DNA of 52,678 bases from an uncultured Cellvibrio sp. (GCA_946480695.1 CAMLKG010000032.1:1-52678); one strand, 5' to 3'; counted from the stretch's first letter, positions 26,200 through 36,200 are shown. Numbers and translations: made by a program. The notes: generated by a model from the sequence alone, not told the origin.

Positions 26200-28605
26200 A
26201 TGGCACAACGCAAATCCAGCGCCACAGCAGTAGTTTCGGAGCGAACTTGGGGTCGCCTTATGATGGATCAAAATAATAATTTTCCATTTGTAATTTTTAT
26301 TTATAAAGCTGCCCGCCACGGTGGCCAGTTTGAATATTGCAGCTCGGCGGTAGAAAAATTCTTCCATGTTTCCCCTGCTACCATCATGGCAAATCCGGGC
26401 GTATTTTTTGATTTGTTCCCCGAACCGGAAAAATCATTGCTGCAACAGCGCTTTGCTGAACCAGTAGCCCTCCTTCCCGATCCTTTAGGAAACGAACATC
26501 AAGTAAATATTGAATTCAGCTACAAACACAAGGGCGATGAAAAGCGCCGTTATTTGTTACAAGCCACTCTCACTAATGAAGCCGCCGTAAACCTATGGTC
26601 CGGGGCAATATTTTCTATCGATGCAAGTTATCGCAAACAGGAGGCGGCAATTAAGTCCGCCAATTATTTTTTGCTTTTACAAGACCAATTGCCCGATTTA
26701 TTTTATTACAAAGATCCCAATTCCCACTTCCTTGGCGGTAATAAGGCATGGAAAGATTTTCACGGCTTCACATCAACCGAACAATGGCTGGGAAAAACCG
26801 ATAAGGATTCACCGCGGTTTTCCCCCACCGAAAGCGAACAAATCTTTAATGATGAACAGGCCATGCTCCGTTCCGGAAAAATTTCGCGCATACGCGAGCA
26901 TATTAAAAATGCCGATGGCACTGAAAAATTTATGGATTCGATCAAGGCACCTATTGTTGATGATCAAAAAAGGACTATAGGTTTAGTGGGGCTGACACGG
27001 GATATTACCGAGCAAGTCCAAACAGAGCAGGCATTGGACCAGGCAAAAACGGCCGCCGAACAAGCCGCCATTGCGAAAAGCTCATTCCTGGCAATTATGA
27101 GCCATGAAATCCGGACCCCCATGAACGGCGTCATAGGTTGCGCCTCGCTCCTGGGCGAAACGCAATTGAATGATGAACAGCAACAACTGGTGCGGACGAT
27201 TCAAAGTTGTGGCGAGGGTTTACTGGTCATCATTAATGACATTCTGGATTACTCCAAAATCGAGGCAGGACAAATTATCCTGGATGTACATTCCTTCCAT
27301 TTACGTGAACTGGTTGAGGATACCCTCGAATTATTCGCCAAAACCGCCTCCGACAAAGCCATTGAACTTAATTACTATATAGAACCGGAAGTCCCGTTGC
27401 ACCTGGAAGGCGACTCGTCACGCATTCGCCAGGTGCTGATCAATCTGATCGGTAACGCCATCAAATTTACCGAACAAGGCGAAGTGGTTATTCACGTTTC
27501 GCTTGAACAAAAGAACAGCGATGAAAACAGTTGCATAATTTTATTCGCAGTACGCGATACCGGCATAGGTATTTCTGATGAGCACCAGGGAAATTTATTC
27601 CAGGTATTCACCCAGGCCGATACATCCATTACCCGTAAATTCGGCGGCACCGGGTTAGGCTTGGCGATTTCCAAAAAAATTGTGCAGCAAATGGGGGGCA
27701 GAATTTGGTTTTCCAGCAAACTACATAAAGGAACCCAGTTCTTTTTTACGATCCAAACTATTTATGAGGATAAAGCGCATGAATACCAGGCATTGGACAC
27801 CAGCCAATTTAAAAACTTGCACGCGCTCATCGTGGACGATAACGCGACCAATCGAAAAATCCTGGCAGCAACATTAATGCAGTGGGGCATGCGCGCCACA
27901 GCTTATGCCTCACCGGAAAACGCGTTGGAAAACGCCGGGCTCGGGCATCATTTCGATGTCGCCATCCTCGATCAGATCATGCCGGGAATGCAGGGCAATG
28001 AATTAGCAAAATGCCTCAAGGACCTGCGGCCACAGGATTCCATCCCTATAATTATTTTGAGCAGCACCTCCGAACGAAGCAACACGCGCATCAGTCCCTA
28101 CATCAGCTTGCAGAAGCCCACGCGCAACAATGATTTGATCCGCGCACTCTTGCGTGCATTAAAACTCGGAAGCCACCACCCCGATGTCCAGCCAAAGCAA
28201 ATCCAATGTACGGCAAAGAAAACGCGGATATTAGTGGTGGAAGACAACAGCGTAAACCAGATGGTGATTATCAAAATGTTATCCAAACTCGGCTACACCA
28301 ATGTGACCGCTGTAGCCGACGGCAAGGAGGCTGTGGATATTTGCCGGAAAATGCCCATCGATATTATTTTGATGGATATACAAATGCGGTTTATGGATGG
28401 CTACACTGCAACCGAAAGAATTCGCAACCAGCAAAATGCGGGGCCGCAACCCTGGATTATCGCCCTGACGGCGGGGGTACAACAGGCGGATACCGAGCGC
28501 TCCTTCGCCAGCGGAATGAACGCATTTGCCACCAAGCCAATCCAGCTGGAACAACTCAACCAGGTGCTGATCGACGCCGAACAGGCACTAGCAAGCAACC
28601 TGTAG
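26200..28605 (+). CDS. Hybrid sensor histidine kinase, PAS-PAS-HisKA-HATPase-REC-REC
   Basis: An 801-residue sensor kinase without transmembrane helices, so cytoplasmic. It has two PAS-like regions (about 28-145 and 150-275), HisKA with phosphoacceptor H302 (IMSHEIRTPMNGV), a HATPase domain (N box NLIGNAIKFTEQG, G boxes DTGIGI and GTGLGLAI) and two receivers. The first (about 545-655) is atypical (AILDQIMPGM, KP retained); the second (about 670-795) is canonical with LMDIQMRFMDG. There is no HPt domain, so a separate HPt partner is expected. An ATG at residue 21/22 is an alternative start. No cognate regulator is adjacent. Confidence 0.9.
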   Translation: MAQRKSSATAVVSERTWGRLMMDQNNNFPFVIFIYKAARHGGQFEYCSSAVEKFFHVSPATIMANPGVFFDLFPEPEKSLLQQRFAEPVALLPDPLGNEHQVNIEFSYKHKGDEKRRYLLQATLTNEAAVNLWSGAIFSIDASYRKQEAAIKSANYFLLLQDQLPDLFYYKDPNSHFLGGNKAWKDFHGFTSTEQWLGKTDKDSPRFSPTESEQIFNDEQAMLRSGKISRIREHIKNADGTEKFMDSIKAPIVDDQKRTIGLVGLTRDITEQVQTEQALDQAKTAAEQAAIAKSSFLAIMSHEIRTPMNGVIGCASLLGETQLNDEQQQLVRTIQSCGEGLLVIINDILDYSKIEAGQIILDVHSFHLRELVEDTLELFAKTASDKAIELNYYIEPEVPLHLEGDSSRIRQVLINLIGNAIKFTEQGEVVIHVSLEQKNSDENSCIILFAVRDTGIGISDEHQGNLFQVFTQADTSITRKFGGTGLGLAISKKIVQQMGGRIWFSSKLHKGTQFFFTIQTIYEDKAHEYQALDTSQFKNLHALIVDDNATNRKILAATLMQWGMRATAYASPENALENAGLGHHFDVAILDQIMPGMQGNELAKCLKDLRPQDSIPIIILSSTSERSNTRISPYISLQKPTRNNDLIRALLRALKLGSHHPDVQPKQIQCTAKKTRILVVEDNSVNQMVIIKMLSKLGYTNVTAVADGKEAVDICRKMPIDIILMDIQMRFMDGYTATERIRNQQNAGPQPWIIALTAGVQQADTERSFASGMNAFATKPIQLEQLNQVLIDAEQALASNL

Positions 28606-28671
28606 CCGGTTCAAGCATCACTGCCCTTCTGCTACACTCGCGCATTAAATTCAATAGTGTTTATCCTTGCC

Positions 28672-29583
28672 ATGAACCTTCCCAAAAAAGTACGCATTGT
28701 AGAAGTTGGCCCACGCGACGGCTTACAAAATGAAAAACAGGCCATTCCCACCCTCGCCAAAATTGAATTGATTGAAAACCTGGCGGAAGCCGGATTGACC
28801 TATATTGAAGCCGGTAGTTTTGTAAACCCTAAATGGGTGCAGCAAATGGCGGACAGCGCCGATGTATTTACCGGTATCCAACGCAAGGCCGGGGTTACCT
28901 ACGCGGCCCTTACACCGAATTTGCAAGGTTATGAGCGTGCAATGGCGGCTGGCGCAAACGAAGTGGCAATTTTTGCAGCTGCCTCGGAAGCGTTTAGCCA
29001 GAAGAATATCAATTGTTCGATAAAAGAGAGTATCGGCCGATTTGAAACCCTGATCGCGGCGGCAAGGCAACAACAGGTTCCGGTGCGCGGTTATATTTCC
29101 TGTGTCGCCGGTTGCCCTTATTCGGGTAAGGTTGATGCGGAATTGGTTGCCTCTATCGCCCAGGATTTACTCGCCCTCGGCTGCTACGAAATTTCCCTCG
29201 GCGATACTATTGGTGTTGGTACTGCGGGGCAAATTCAACAATTAATAGGAATCCTTTCCCGCACGATTCCCGTCGAAAAACTTGCGGTCCATATGCACGA
29301 CACCTATGGCCAAGCGCTTACGAATATTTATGCCGCATTGGAAATGGGCGTTAATGTAGTGGATTCCTCCGTTGCCGGTTTGGGCGGTTGCCCTTACGCC
29401 CTGGGTGCCACTGGAAACCTGGCCACAGAAGATGTCGTTTATTTATTAAATGGGTTGGATATCGAACACGGTGTGGACCTGGAAAAATTAATTATTGCGG
29501 GAAATTCCATCAGTAAAGTGTTAGGGAAACCGACCAATTCCCGTGTTGCACGCGCCATGAGCCAAAAAATCCCCGGTTGTTAA
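28672..29583 (+). CDS. mvaB: Hydroxymethylglutaryl-CoA lyase
   Basis: Cleaves HMG-CoA to acetoacetate and acetyl-CoA, the last step of leucine breakdown. The ATG at 28672 (MNLPKKVRIVEVGPRDG) is preferred to a GTG five codons upstream. The 303-residue protein has the metal-binding VGPRDGLQNE, HMHDTYGQAL, and the catalytic-cysteine signature SVAGLGGCPYALGATGN. The other leucine or isovalerate catabolism genes are not nearby. The three genes that follow may be cotranscribed. Confidence 0.95.
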   Translation: MNLPKKVRIVEVGPRDGLQNEKQAIPTLAKIELIENLAEAGLTYIEAGSFVNPKWVQQMADSADVFTGIQRKAGVTYAALTPNLQGYERAMAAGANEVAIFAAASEAFSQKNINCSIKESIGRFETLIAAARQQQVPVRGYISCVAGCPYSGKVDAELVASIAQDLLALGCYEISLGDTIGVGTAGQIQQLIGILSRTIPVEKLAVHMHDTYGQALTNIYAALEMGVNVVDSSVAGLGGCPYALGATGNLATEDVVYLLNGLDIEHGVDLEKLIIAGNSISKVLGKPTNSRVARAMSQKIPGC

Positions 29584-29624
29584 AGGCGGGCATCAATAAT
29601 TAACATTACAGGTGAGAAATTAAC

Positions 29625-29927
29625 GTGGTTAACGAACTTGAGCGACAAATTAATCTGGAAACCGCGCAAATCCACTGGCACGACCTCCAGCGCTTCTTCG
29701 CTGGCGGCAACGCCATAGCGGTCGATCCAAGCCTCGATCTAACGCATGTCGCCGCACAAATCGCCGCCGATAACGCAACGCAATTAAAGCACTGGATGGA
29801 CTCAGGACTGGTGGACGCCGTTAAGGATTCGCAAGCATTGCAATGGTACGGAGCAGACGCGTTAATGTGGGCGGTGGTCATAAAACCCTGGGTACTGGTG
29901 CAGCCCGTTATCGATGAGGTACATTAG
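29625..29927 (+). CDS. DUF2288 family protein
   Basis: A 100-residue soluble protein starting at GTG (29625), with AGGTGAG eight bases upstream; no ATG fits. The sequence (ETAQIHWHDLQRFFAGGNAI, VDPSLDLTHVAAQIAADN, AVVIKPWVLVQPVIDEV) matches my memory of DUF2288, a small proteobacterial family of unknown function. It ends two bases before the GNAT gene ATG, so the two are coupled. Confidence 0.82.
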   Translation: MVNELERQINLETAQIHWHDLQRFFAGGNAIAVDPSLDLTHVAAQIAADNATQLKHWMDSGLVDAVKDSQALQWYGADALMWAVVIKPWVLVQPVIDEVH

Positions 29928-29929
29928 TC

Positions 29930-30376
29930 ATGCGAACCATTCGTCGCGCGCAAGGCAAAGATGCCGATGCAATCAATAACCTCTACACGCAATTAAATAC
30001 ACTTTCTACGCCGTCCGTTTTACCTGAACGAATTTCTGCTGTTGCGCAAAGTGATCACACCTTTTTATTGGTATGTGAAGATAATGGCGAAATTATCGCA
30101 TCCGCCCTGGTATGTATCTGCGCGGATGTGATGTTTGGGAACCAGCCTTTTGCCATCGTGGAAAACGTTATTGTAAGCGCGGATTACCAGCGCGAAGGCA
30201 TAGGAAAAAGCTTGATGGATTATATTGAAGACCTGTGCTTGCAACAGGATTGCAGCAAGATTATGTTGCAAACCGGCAGCGAGAATCGCAACGCACGGGA
30301 TTTTTACACCGCCATGGGCTACGACCCGGACGCTAAAATAGGTTTTATAAAATATCGCCGCTACTTCGGCCAATAA
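29930..30376 (+). CDS. GNAT family N-acetyltransferase
   Basis: A 148-residue acetyl-CoA-dependent acyltransferase. The core motif A is ENVIVSADYQREGIGKSLMD (the Q/RxxGxG/A loop), followed by motif B NARDFYTAMGY. The substrate cannot be inferred. It directly follows the DUF2288 gene. Confidence 0.92.
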   Translation: MRTIRRAQGKDADAINNLYTQLNTLSTPSVLPERISAVAQSDHTFLLVCEDNGEIIASALVCICADVMFGNQPFAIVENVIVSADYQREGIGKSLMDYIEDLCLQQDCSKIMLQTGSENRNARDFYTAMGYDPDAKIGFIKYRRYFGQ

Positions 30377-30410
30377 ATTTTCCGCATATTATTTAAAAAA
30401 GGAATCCGCT

Positions 30411-30824
30411 ATGAATCTTACTGCTTCTGGTGTTGTCCTGCGTTTTCTCTTCGCATTGTTACTTGTTTTGCTTAGCTATAACCCTAGCGGCTATTCATTT
30501 TTTCATTGGGTTTATAACAATCTCAGCCACATCACGCCTTATATTGTTATCGCTGGATTAATCCTGCTGATTGGCTGGGGTATTTATATTAAAGCGACAT
30601 TGAATTCGCTGGGCATCCTCGGCGTTATTATGCTGGCAGCATTATTCGCCAGCCTGGTTTGGCTTTTTATTTATTGGGGTTTTTTAAGCGTAAGCAACAT
30701 TTCCGCCATGGCATGGGTGATAGAGATTTTACTCGCCGCCCTGCTCGCGGTTGGAATGTGCTGGTCGCATTTCACACGCCGTATGAGCGGGCAAGTGGAT
30801 GTGGATGAGATTGAGGATAGGTAA
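30411..30824 (+). CDS. DUF6524-like four-helix membrane protein
   Basis: A 137-residue inner-membrane protein with about four helices (near 7-25, 42-60, 68-92, 97-118) and an acidic tail (VDVDEIEDR). Features such as SYNPSGYSFFHW and CWSHFTRRMSGQVDVDE recall the DUF6524 family, of unknown function. AGGAA lies eight bases before the ATG. A hairpin at 30886-30916 follows. Confidence 0.72.
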   Translation: MNLTASGVVLRFLFALLLVLLSYNPSGYSFFHWVYNNLSHITPYIVIAGLILLIGWGIYIKATLNSLGILGVIMLAALFASLVWLFIYWGFLSVSNISAMAWVIEILLAALLAVGMCWSHFTRRMSGQVDVDEIEDR

Positions 30825-30885
30825 CAAAGCGATTGCGTTGACACCTTCGTGATTTAAAAAATATAAGATGAATAGGGATATTTTC

Positions 30886-30916
30886 GGCAATAGCCCTTCA
30901 GGAATTGGCTATTGCC
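30886..30916. terminator. Hairpin between convergent genes
   Basis: A perfect 10-bp stem GGCAATAGCC / GGCTATTGCC with an 11-base loop lies between the DUF6524-like gene and the convergent zinc-ribbon gene. There is no T-run, but the position and symmetry suggest a shared transcription end. Confidence 0.55.
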
Positions 30917-30954
30917 AAATGCAAAATACATCCCATAGCTATGCCTTTCAGTCG

Positions 30955-31497
30955 TTACTTATTATCCTGATGGGACAGCAAATATTGCTTAACCGCGTCC
31001 TTGTTAGGCTGTTGTAACAACCATTCCCTGAATGCTTTGACTTTGGTAAAGATTTCATTACCGAGTAATTTCTCGTAGCGTTCATTCAAGGTCTTTTCCT
31101 GGCGCTGTTTGCGAATATTGCGTTGCCAGGCCTCGGTAAAAATTTTGGGCAACTTTCCCTGCAAATCCAAATGTTTCAGCAATTGCCATTCACCCTTATC
31201 CAGCCAAGCCTCATCACAGGCTGTACATAAATCGAGTTTATGGCTGGTTTGCAGGCCAATCTGGTATTTCATCATCAATCGGCCGCACTTGGGGCAAGAA
31301 TGGACAGACTCAGATTCGGTAATTTCGACATAATCCGATGGTTGTGCAGAAATATTGCTTACGTAATGGTCGGCCCAAAAACGATAGTTAATCAGTGATA
31401 CCAACGCACCGTCGCAGGACGGACAACTCGCAGCCACTAATCCAGGTTCCAACTCTTGCGGTTCCAGTTGAAACTTTATACAACTGCTGCAATACAT
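30955..31497 (-). CDS. Zinc-ribbon (zf-TFIIB type) protein
   Basis: A 180-residue soluble protein with two Cys pairs at the N-terminus (CSSC at 3-6, CPSC at 25-28) and a second ribbon (CPKCGRLM near 68-75, LCTACDEAWLDKGEWQLL near 91-108), the zf-TFIIB pattern. The C-terminal half is basic and helical. AGGAGATAGG precedes the ATG. Members are poorly characterised; nucleic-acid or protein binding is only a guess. Confidence 0.8.
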   Translation of the reverse strand: MYCSSCIKFQLEPQELEPGLVAASCPSCDGALVSLINYRFWADHYVSNISAQPSDYVEITESESVHSCPKCGRLMMKYQIGLQTSHKLDLCTACDEAWLDKGEWQLLKHLDLQGKLPKIFTEAWQRNIRKQRQEKTLNERYEKLLGNEIFTKVKAFREWLLQQPNKDAVKQYLLSHQDNK

Positions 31498-31667
31498 AAC
31501 CTATCTCCTTTTGTGCTTATTTTGCCGAGCCTTATTTCAGATTGGCTTACACTGGCCACTAACCAGCGTTCCAATAATTAGCAATGTAGTTGTTTTATCG
31601 GCGGAAGGCAGCGATGCTTTAGGCTTTTATTATCGGCAGGCATGGAATGGTACACAGGTCACAGCTT

Positions 31668-31707
31668 GCGCTTGTTGTGCATTAAACTTCAGCGCTTATT
31701 GTGCATT
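31668..31707. repeat. Imperfect 16-bp direct repeat at the smrA 3' end
   Basis: GCGCTTGTTGTGCATT (31668-31683) and GCGCTTATTGTGCATT (31692-31707) differ at one base with a 24-bp period. The second copy encodes the last codons and stop of the Smr gene; the first lies just beyond the stop. This looks like a small tandem duplication across the gene end. Confidence 0.7.
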
Positions 31708-32270
31708 TCCCAGGTTTCGAGTTTCTTTTTATCGCTTTTGCGCAGCAACACATACGTGGCCCCTACCCAGCCGTGTTGTTTTTGCGCGGAATGAAATGCA
31801 AGGATTTCGGGGAATTGCGGCAGCCAATGGGCGACACAACTTTTAAGCTGCGCGGGCAGATTACGCCCTTCACCCTTTCCGTGGGTAATCAGGGCGCAGC
31901 GAATATCATGATTCATACAATCCTTGATGAATTGGAAAACAGCATTGCGCGCCTGGTCCACCGTCATGTGATGCAAATCCAGGCGCGCGTCGATCTGGTA
32001 TTTCCCCAATCGCAAGTTGCGGTATACACCGGTCTGCACACCGTCGCGCTTGAATTCGATCACCGCCAGCGGGTCAACCGGTTCGATATATTCACCGGAA
32101 AGAAAATTTTTATCTTTCGCCAATTCGGCAGTGGCCGCTTTACGGCGTGTCAGGGAATTGGTTTTATCTAATTGCGGCGATGCTAGAACAACCTTTTCTT
32201 CCACCTTGATGGGTTTTACATCTTTCATTTGCTGGAGGAAAAGATCGGATTCGGGAGTTTTGGAAGACAT
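31689..32270 (-). CDS. smrA: Smr-domain DNA endonuclease-like protein
   Basis: A 193-residue protein in the SmrA/YdaL family: an N-terminal stretch DLFLQQMKDVKPIKVEEKVV, then the Smr domain with LDLHHMTVDQAR and the nuclease-associated ITHGKGEGRNLPAQLK. The start at 32270 (MSSKTPESD) is chosen because an earlier in-frame ATG at 32315 would lie in the acs terminator. Smr domains nick branched or structured DNA or RNA; the cellular role here is unproven. Confidence 0.87.
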   Translation of the reverse strand: MSSKTPESDLFLQQMKDVKPIKVEEKVVLASPQLDKTNSLTRRKAATAELAKDKNFLSGEYIEPVDPLAVIEFKRDGVQTGVYRNLRLGKYQIDARLDLHHMTVDQARNAVFQFIKDCMNHDIRCALITHGKGEGRNLPAQLKSCVAHWLPQFPEILAFHSAQKQHGWVGATYVLLRKSDKKKLETWEMHNKR

Positions 32271-32314
32271 GACAATCGTCGCCTGCGGTAAAACGGGATA
32301 CAAATTGTAAAACA

Positions 32315-32341
32315 AAAGGCCGCCCTTGTAAGGCGGCCTTT
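32315..32341 (-). terminator. Intrinsic terminator of acs
   Basis: Stem AAAGGCCGCC / GGCGGCCTTT with a 7-base loop, followed on the minus strand by TTTGTTTT. It lies 23 bases after the acs stop. Confidence 0.88.
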
Positions 32342-32363
32342 ATAAGCTTATCTGTGCCTGGCG

Positions 32364-34301
32364 TTATTTACGTGCGCGATTCCCGATCAGCTCGTTTACA
32401 ACGGCCGGATCGGCAAGTGTCGAGGTGTCACCTAATGAATCCAGTTCATTTGCAGCGATCTTGCGCAGGATACGACGCATGATTTTCCCCGAGCGGGTTT
32501 TCGGTAAACCGGGTGCCCATTGGATAACATCCGGGCGTGCAATTGCGCCGATCTCCTTTACCACTAACGCGAGCAATTCTTTTTTCAACTCTTCACTTGG
32601 CTGCTCACCGGCCATCAGGGTTACGTAAGCGTAGATCCCCTGGCCTTTGATATCGTGCGGATACCCCACCACCGCAGCTTCAGCAACCTTATCGTGTAAC
32701 ACCAATGCGCTTTCAACCTCTGCGGTGCCCATGCGATGGCCGGATACGTTAATTACGTCATCCACACGGCCGGTGATCCAGTAATAGCCATCGGCATCGC
32801 GGCGTGCGCCATCGCCGGTGAAGTAATAGCCGGGATAGGTGCTGTAATAAGTATCCACACAACGCTGGTGGTCACCGAAAACCGTGCGGATCTGGCTTGG
32901 CCAAGCGGTTTTAATGCACAGGTTACCTTCGCCGGCACCGATAATTTCCTTGCCTTCAGCATCCAGCAACACCGGCTGCACACCGAAGAACGGAACCGTG
33001 GCTGAGCCCGGTTTGAGATCAATCGCACCGGGCAAGGGCGTCAGCATATGGGCGCCGGTTTCGGTTTGCCACCAGGTATCCATGATCGGGCAGCGGTTAT
33101 CCCCGACCACGCGGTAATACCACTCCCAGGCTTCAGGGTTGATAGGCTCACCCACACTGCCCAGGATTTTCAAACTCGCGCGCGAGGTTTTGGTAACAAA
33201 CTCGTTTCCCGCCCCCATCAATGCGCGGATTGCGGTCGGTGCGGTATAAAAACTGTTTACACCGTGTTTATCAATGACTTGCCAGCAGCGTGACGCATCG
33301 GGATAAGTGGGTACGCCCTCGAACATCAAGGTAGTCGCGCCGTTGGTGAGCGGGCCATAAACAATGTAGCTGTGACCGGTTACCCAACCTACATCGGCGG
33401 TACACCAGTAAATATCACCTTCCTGGTAATCGAACACATACTTGTGGGTCATCGCCGCCTGTAACAAATAACCACCGGTAGTATGTAAGACCCCTTTGGG
33501 CTTACCGGTAGAGCCGGATGTGTAAAGGATGAACAATGGATCTTCCGAATCCATGGCTTCCGGTTCGGCTTCGTTGGCTTGGCGTTCGACCAAATCCTCG
33601 TACCAGAAATCGCGTGTGCCATTCCAGGCGATATCGCCCCCTGTCCGTTTCACCACGATACAGGTGTGAACATTGGGACATTGGGCCAGTGCGACGTCTG
33701 CATTCTTTTTCAGTGAAACACGTTTGCCGCCACGCAGGCCTTCATCAGCCGTAATCACCACCTGGCAGTCGGCATCCTGGATGCGGTCTTTCAGGGCCTC
33801 CGGCGAGAAGCCACCAAATACGATTGAATGGATCGCACCGATACGGGTACAAGCGAGCATCGCATAGGCGGCTTCGGGAATCATCGGCATGTAGATACAA
33901 ACACGATCACCTTTTTTTACCCCGCGCTCACGCAAGGCATTGGCCAAACGGCAAACCTGGTCGTGCAGCTCCTGATAGGTAATGAATTGATCTTCGGCAG
34001 GATCATCACCCTCCCAGATAATGGCAGTTTGGTTCGCACGCGCCGGCAAATGGCGGTCAATGCAGTTCACACTCACATTCAGTTTCCCGCCTATGAACCA
34101 AGCCACCTCGCCTTTTTTCATGTCACTCCGGCTGACCTGGGTCCAGGGCTGCTGCCAGGTCAGGAATGCATTGGCCTGTTCCGCCCAGAAAATATCGGGC
34201 GAATTGATCGATTGTTCATACATGGACTTATAACGGGCCAGGTCAATGGCAGCGTTCTTCTTGAAACTTTCGGGAACCGGATACAGGTGTACTTCTGACA
34301 T
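32364..34301 (-). CDS. acs: Acetyl-CoA synthetase
   Basis: Activates acetate to acetyl-CoA through acetyl-AMP. The 645-residue protein has the AMP-binding loop [11 protein letters not shown], the adenylate motif DTWWQTETG, the hinge [21 protein letters not shown], and the C-terminal [15 protein letters not shown] whose first GK lysine is the usual regulatory acetylation site. AGAGA precedes the start. A 12-bp palindrome GACAACGTTGTC (34428-34439) lies upstream and could be an operator. It is transcribed alone with its own terminator. Confidence 0.97.
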   Translation of the reverse strand: MSEVHLYPVPESFKKNAAIDLARYKSMYEQSINSPDIFWAEQANAFLTWQQPWTQVSRSDMKKGEVAWFIGGKLNVSVNCIDRHLPARANQTAIIWEGDDPAEDQFITYQELHDQVCRLANALRERGVKKGDRVCIYMPMIPEAAYAMLACTRIGAIHSIVFGGFSPEALKDRIQDADCQVVITADEGLRGGKRVSLKKNADVALAQCPNVHTCIVVKRTGGDIAWNGTRDFWYEDLVERQANEAEPEAMDSEDPLFILYTSGSTGKPKGVLHTTGGYLLQAAMTHKYVFDYQEGDIYWCTADVGWVTGHSYIVYGPLTNGATTLMFEGVPTYPDASRCWQVIDKHGVNSFYTAPTAIRALMGAGNEFVTKTSRASLKILGSVGEPINPEAWEWYYRVVGDNRCPIMDTWWQTETGAHMLTPLPGAIDLKPGSATVPFFGVQPVLLDAEGKEIIGAGEGNLCIKTAWPSQIRTVFGDHQRCVDTYYSTYPGYYFTGDGARRDADGYYWITGRVDDVINVSGHRMGTAEVESALVLHDKVAEAAVVGYPHDIKGQGIYAYVTLMAGEQPSEELKKELLALVVKEIGAIARPDVIQWAPGLPKTRSGKIMRRILRKIAANELDSLGDTSTLADPAVVNELIGNRARK

Positions 34302-34427
34302 GCTTATCTCTCTTGCCGTTATTTTGTTATTACATCAGGAGGGAAAGGTAGCGGATGAAAACCATGGCAGCCCCAATCCGCACTTAATAGCAGCCAAGCT
34401 TAGCAGGGTTAGGGCAAAAAGCTCAAT

Positions 34428-34439
34428 GACAACGTTGTC
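34428..34439. promoter_or_regulatory. Palindrome upstream of acs
   Basis: GACAACGTTGTC is a perfect 12-bp palindrome 127 bases upstream of the acs start. It could be a regulator site, but I cannot name the protein; no clear promoter could be fixed around it. Confidence 0.3.
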
Positions 34440-34518
34440 CAATGGGCGCTAATAATACGAAAAATTCGGTTGATTTTATGGATGCCCGCGCATTGCCCCT
34501 TCAAATCAGCCAATCGGA

Positions 34519-34749
34519 TCAGCCCGCTTTTTTATCGCTTGGACCTTCGTTATCCATACGTTCCAGCTCTTTACGATAACGTTCAACATCTTCCCAATCA
34601 TAGGGTGTACCGGCATTCAGGTGTTCCGGATGCTTAGCCCGTTCTTTGGCGTTTTCCTGCAAGCTATGCTCCCTGGGCTCGTCATCCTGGTGCTGTAATG
34701 CTTCGTAGCGTTTCAATACATTTTCACCATCATAGGGTTTCGGTGCCAT
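34519..34749 (-). CDS. Small hydrophilic protein of unknown function (76 aa)
   Basis: A 76-residue, highly charged protein without hydrophobic segments (YDGENVLKRYEALQHQDDEP, TPYDWEDVERYRKELERMDN). GGGAGA is eight bases before the ATG. The two PYD-(G/W)E-(N/D)V-x-(K/R) stretches (5-14 and 49-58) look like a degenerate internal repeat. It is probably largely disordered or helical. The function is unknown; it lies between the acs and panD units. Confidence 0.6.
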   Translation of the reverse strand: MAPKPYDGENVLKRYEALQHQDDEPREHSLQENAKERAKHPEHLNAGTPYDWEDVERYRKELERMDNEGPSDKKAG

Positions 34750-34798
34750 AACAGTTTCTCCCGATTCATTTTCACCCGGTGGTTATTTAAAAAATCAC

Positions 34799-34824
34799 AA
34801 AAAAGGGCCGCCTATCTGCGACCC
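34799..34824 (-). terminator. Intrinsic terminator of panCD
   Basis: On the minus strand GGGTCGC pairs with GCGGCCC (one G-U) around a six-base loop and runs into TTTTTT. It lies 38 bases after the panD stop. Confidence 0.85.
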
Positions 34825-34861
34825 TCAATTTTCCAACAAATTCAGCAGTGTAAGTTTGCGA

Positions 34862-35242
34862 TTACGCGACCTGCATGGGAATCGTATTCGATGTGCGATT
34901 AACGGTGTTGTCTTCATTGAGATACACCAGCTTCGGTTTATGGTTAAGCAATTCCGCTTCGTTGAAATGGCCGTAGGTCGCGATAATCACACGGTCACCC
35001 ACCGCGACTTTGCGCGCAGCGGCGCCATTCATGGAAATAGTGCCGGAACCGGGTTCAGCCAGAATGATATAGGTGTGGAAACGCTCACCGTTGCTCACGT
35101 TGTAAATATCGATTTGTTCAAATTCGCGCATGCCGGCAAGGGCAACCAGGTTAGCGTCAATCGCGCAGGAACCGTCGTACCACAGTTCCGCCTGGGTAAC
35201 CTTGGCCATGTGCAATTTGGCTTTAAGCATATGTGAAAGCAT
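34862..35242 (-). CDS. panD: Aspartate 1-decarboxylase
   Basis: Pyruvoyl enzyme making beta-alanine for pantothenate. The 126-residue proenzyme has the self-cleavage site in YDGSCAID (Gly24-Ser25) and the active-site lysine region [12 protein letters not shown], followed by [17 protein letters not shown] precedes the ATG. It starts 30 bases after panC and ends at an intrinsic terminator. Confidence 0.97.
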   Translation of the reverse strand: MLSHMLKAKLHMAKVTQAELWYDGSCAIDANLVALAGMREFEQIDIYNVSNGERFHTYIILAEPGSGTISMNGAAARKVAVGDRVIIATYGHFNEAELLNHKPKLVYLNEDNTVNRTSNTIPMQVA

Positions 35243-35272
35243 GGGATCCTCCGGGAATCACTTGCTGGCGTG

Positions 35273-36124
35273 TCAGGCCAGGACCACAGAAACGTTATCA
35301 ATTAATCGCGCGCCGGCAGTGTACATGGCGCCGAGTATAGTGATCTCCCGATCATCGTGTGCCGCCATCTCCAGGGTACGGCTGTTGCAGATGCTGATGT
35401 AATCCACCCGGAAACCCGCCGCTTCGACTTGCGCGCGCGCCTCCTCGACCAGCACGGTAAAATCGCGGCGGCCCTGCCCAATGTGTTGTTTGATTCCATT
35501 CAATGTGCGGTTGAGCACGGCCACCCGGGGGCGCTCTTCCGCTGTAATAAAACCATTGCGTGAACTCATGGCCAAGCCATCAGCCTCGCGGAAAATCTCG
35601 CCCGCAGTAATCTTGATGGGGATACACAAGTCCTCCACCATGCGGCGGATGACTGCCAATTGCTGGAAATCCTTGATACCGAATACCGCTTCATCGGGCT
35701 GGACAATATTAAACAGCTTGGTGACTACCGTTGTCACGCCCTCAAAGTGACCGGGGCGACTGGCGCCACACAGGACATCGGTCATGGTCGGCACGATTAC
35801 GCGGGTCTGCTCGGCCATACCGTTGGGGTAGATCTCTTTTTCATCCGGACAAAACAAATAGTCACAGTTTACCGATTCAAGCTTGGCGGTATCGGCTGCC
35901 AGGGTGCGCGGATATTTATCCCAGTCTTCGTTCAATCCGAACTGCAACGGATTGACGAAAATACTGGTCACCACCAGGTCACAATTCTTTTGCGCGATTT
36001 TCACCAGTTCAAGGTGGGCATTGTGGAGGTTGCCCATGGTGGGGACAAACCCGATGCGCTTGCCAGCGCGGCGCTCGGCCGCCAGGGCTTCGCGCAAGGA
36101 ACTGATGTGATGGAAAACCTGCAT
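35273..36124 (-). CDS. panC: Pantothenate synthetase
   Basis: Joins pantoate and beta-alanine with ATP. The 283-residue protein shows the HIGH-like [17 protein letters not shown], the pantoate-binding FVNPLQFG, and [16 protein letters not shown] plus MSSRNGF. GAGG is seven bases before the ATG. It forms an operon with panD. The usual partner panB is absent from this window. Confidence 0.97.
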   Translation of the reverse strand: MQVFHHISSLREALAAERRAGKRIGFVPTMGNLHNAHLELVKIAQKNCDLVVTSIFVNPLQFGLNEDWDKYPRTLAADTAKLESVNCDYLFCPDEKEIYPNGMAEQTRVIVPTMTDVLCGASRPGHFEGVTTVVTKLFNIVQPDEAVFGIKDFQQLAVIRRMVEDLCIPIKITAGEIFREADGLAMSSRNGFITAEERPRVAVLNRTLNGIKQHIGQGRRDFTVLVEEARAQVEAAGFRVDYISICNSRTLEMAAHDDREITILGAMYTAGARLIDNVSVVLA

Positions 36125-36171
36125 TAATACGCCTCAACTACGCCAGGAGCCTACCAGGGCACGGGCGCGCG

Positions 36172-36200
36172 ATAATACACGGTCACTGAAAGGATGTACA
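36172..36200 (-). promoter_or_regulatory. Candidate sigma-70 promoter of panCD
   Basis: TGTACA (-35, 36200-36195) and TATTAT (-10, 36177-36172) with a 17-bp spacer, about 50 bases before the panC start. The matches to consensus are 4/6 and 5/6. Confidence 0.5.
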
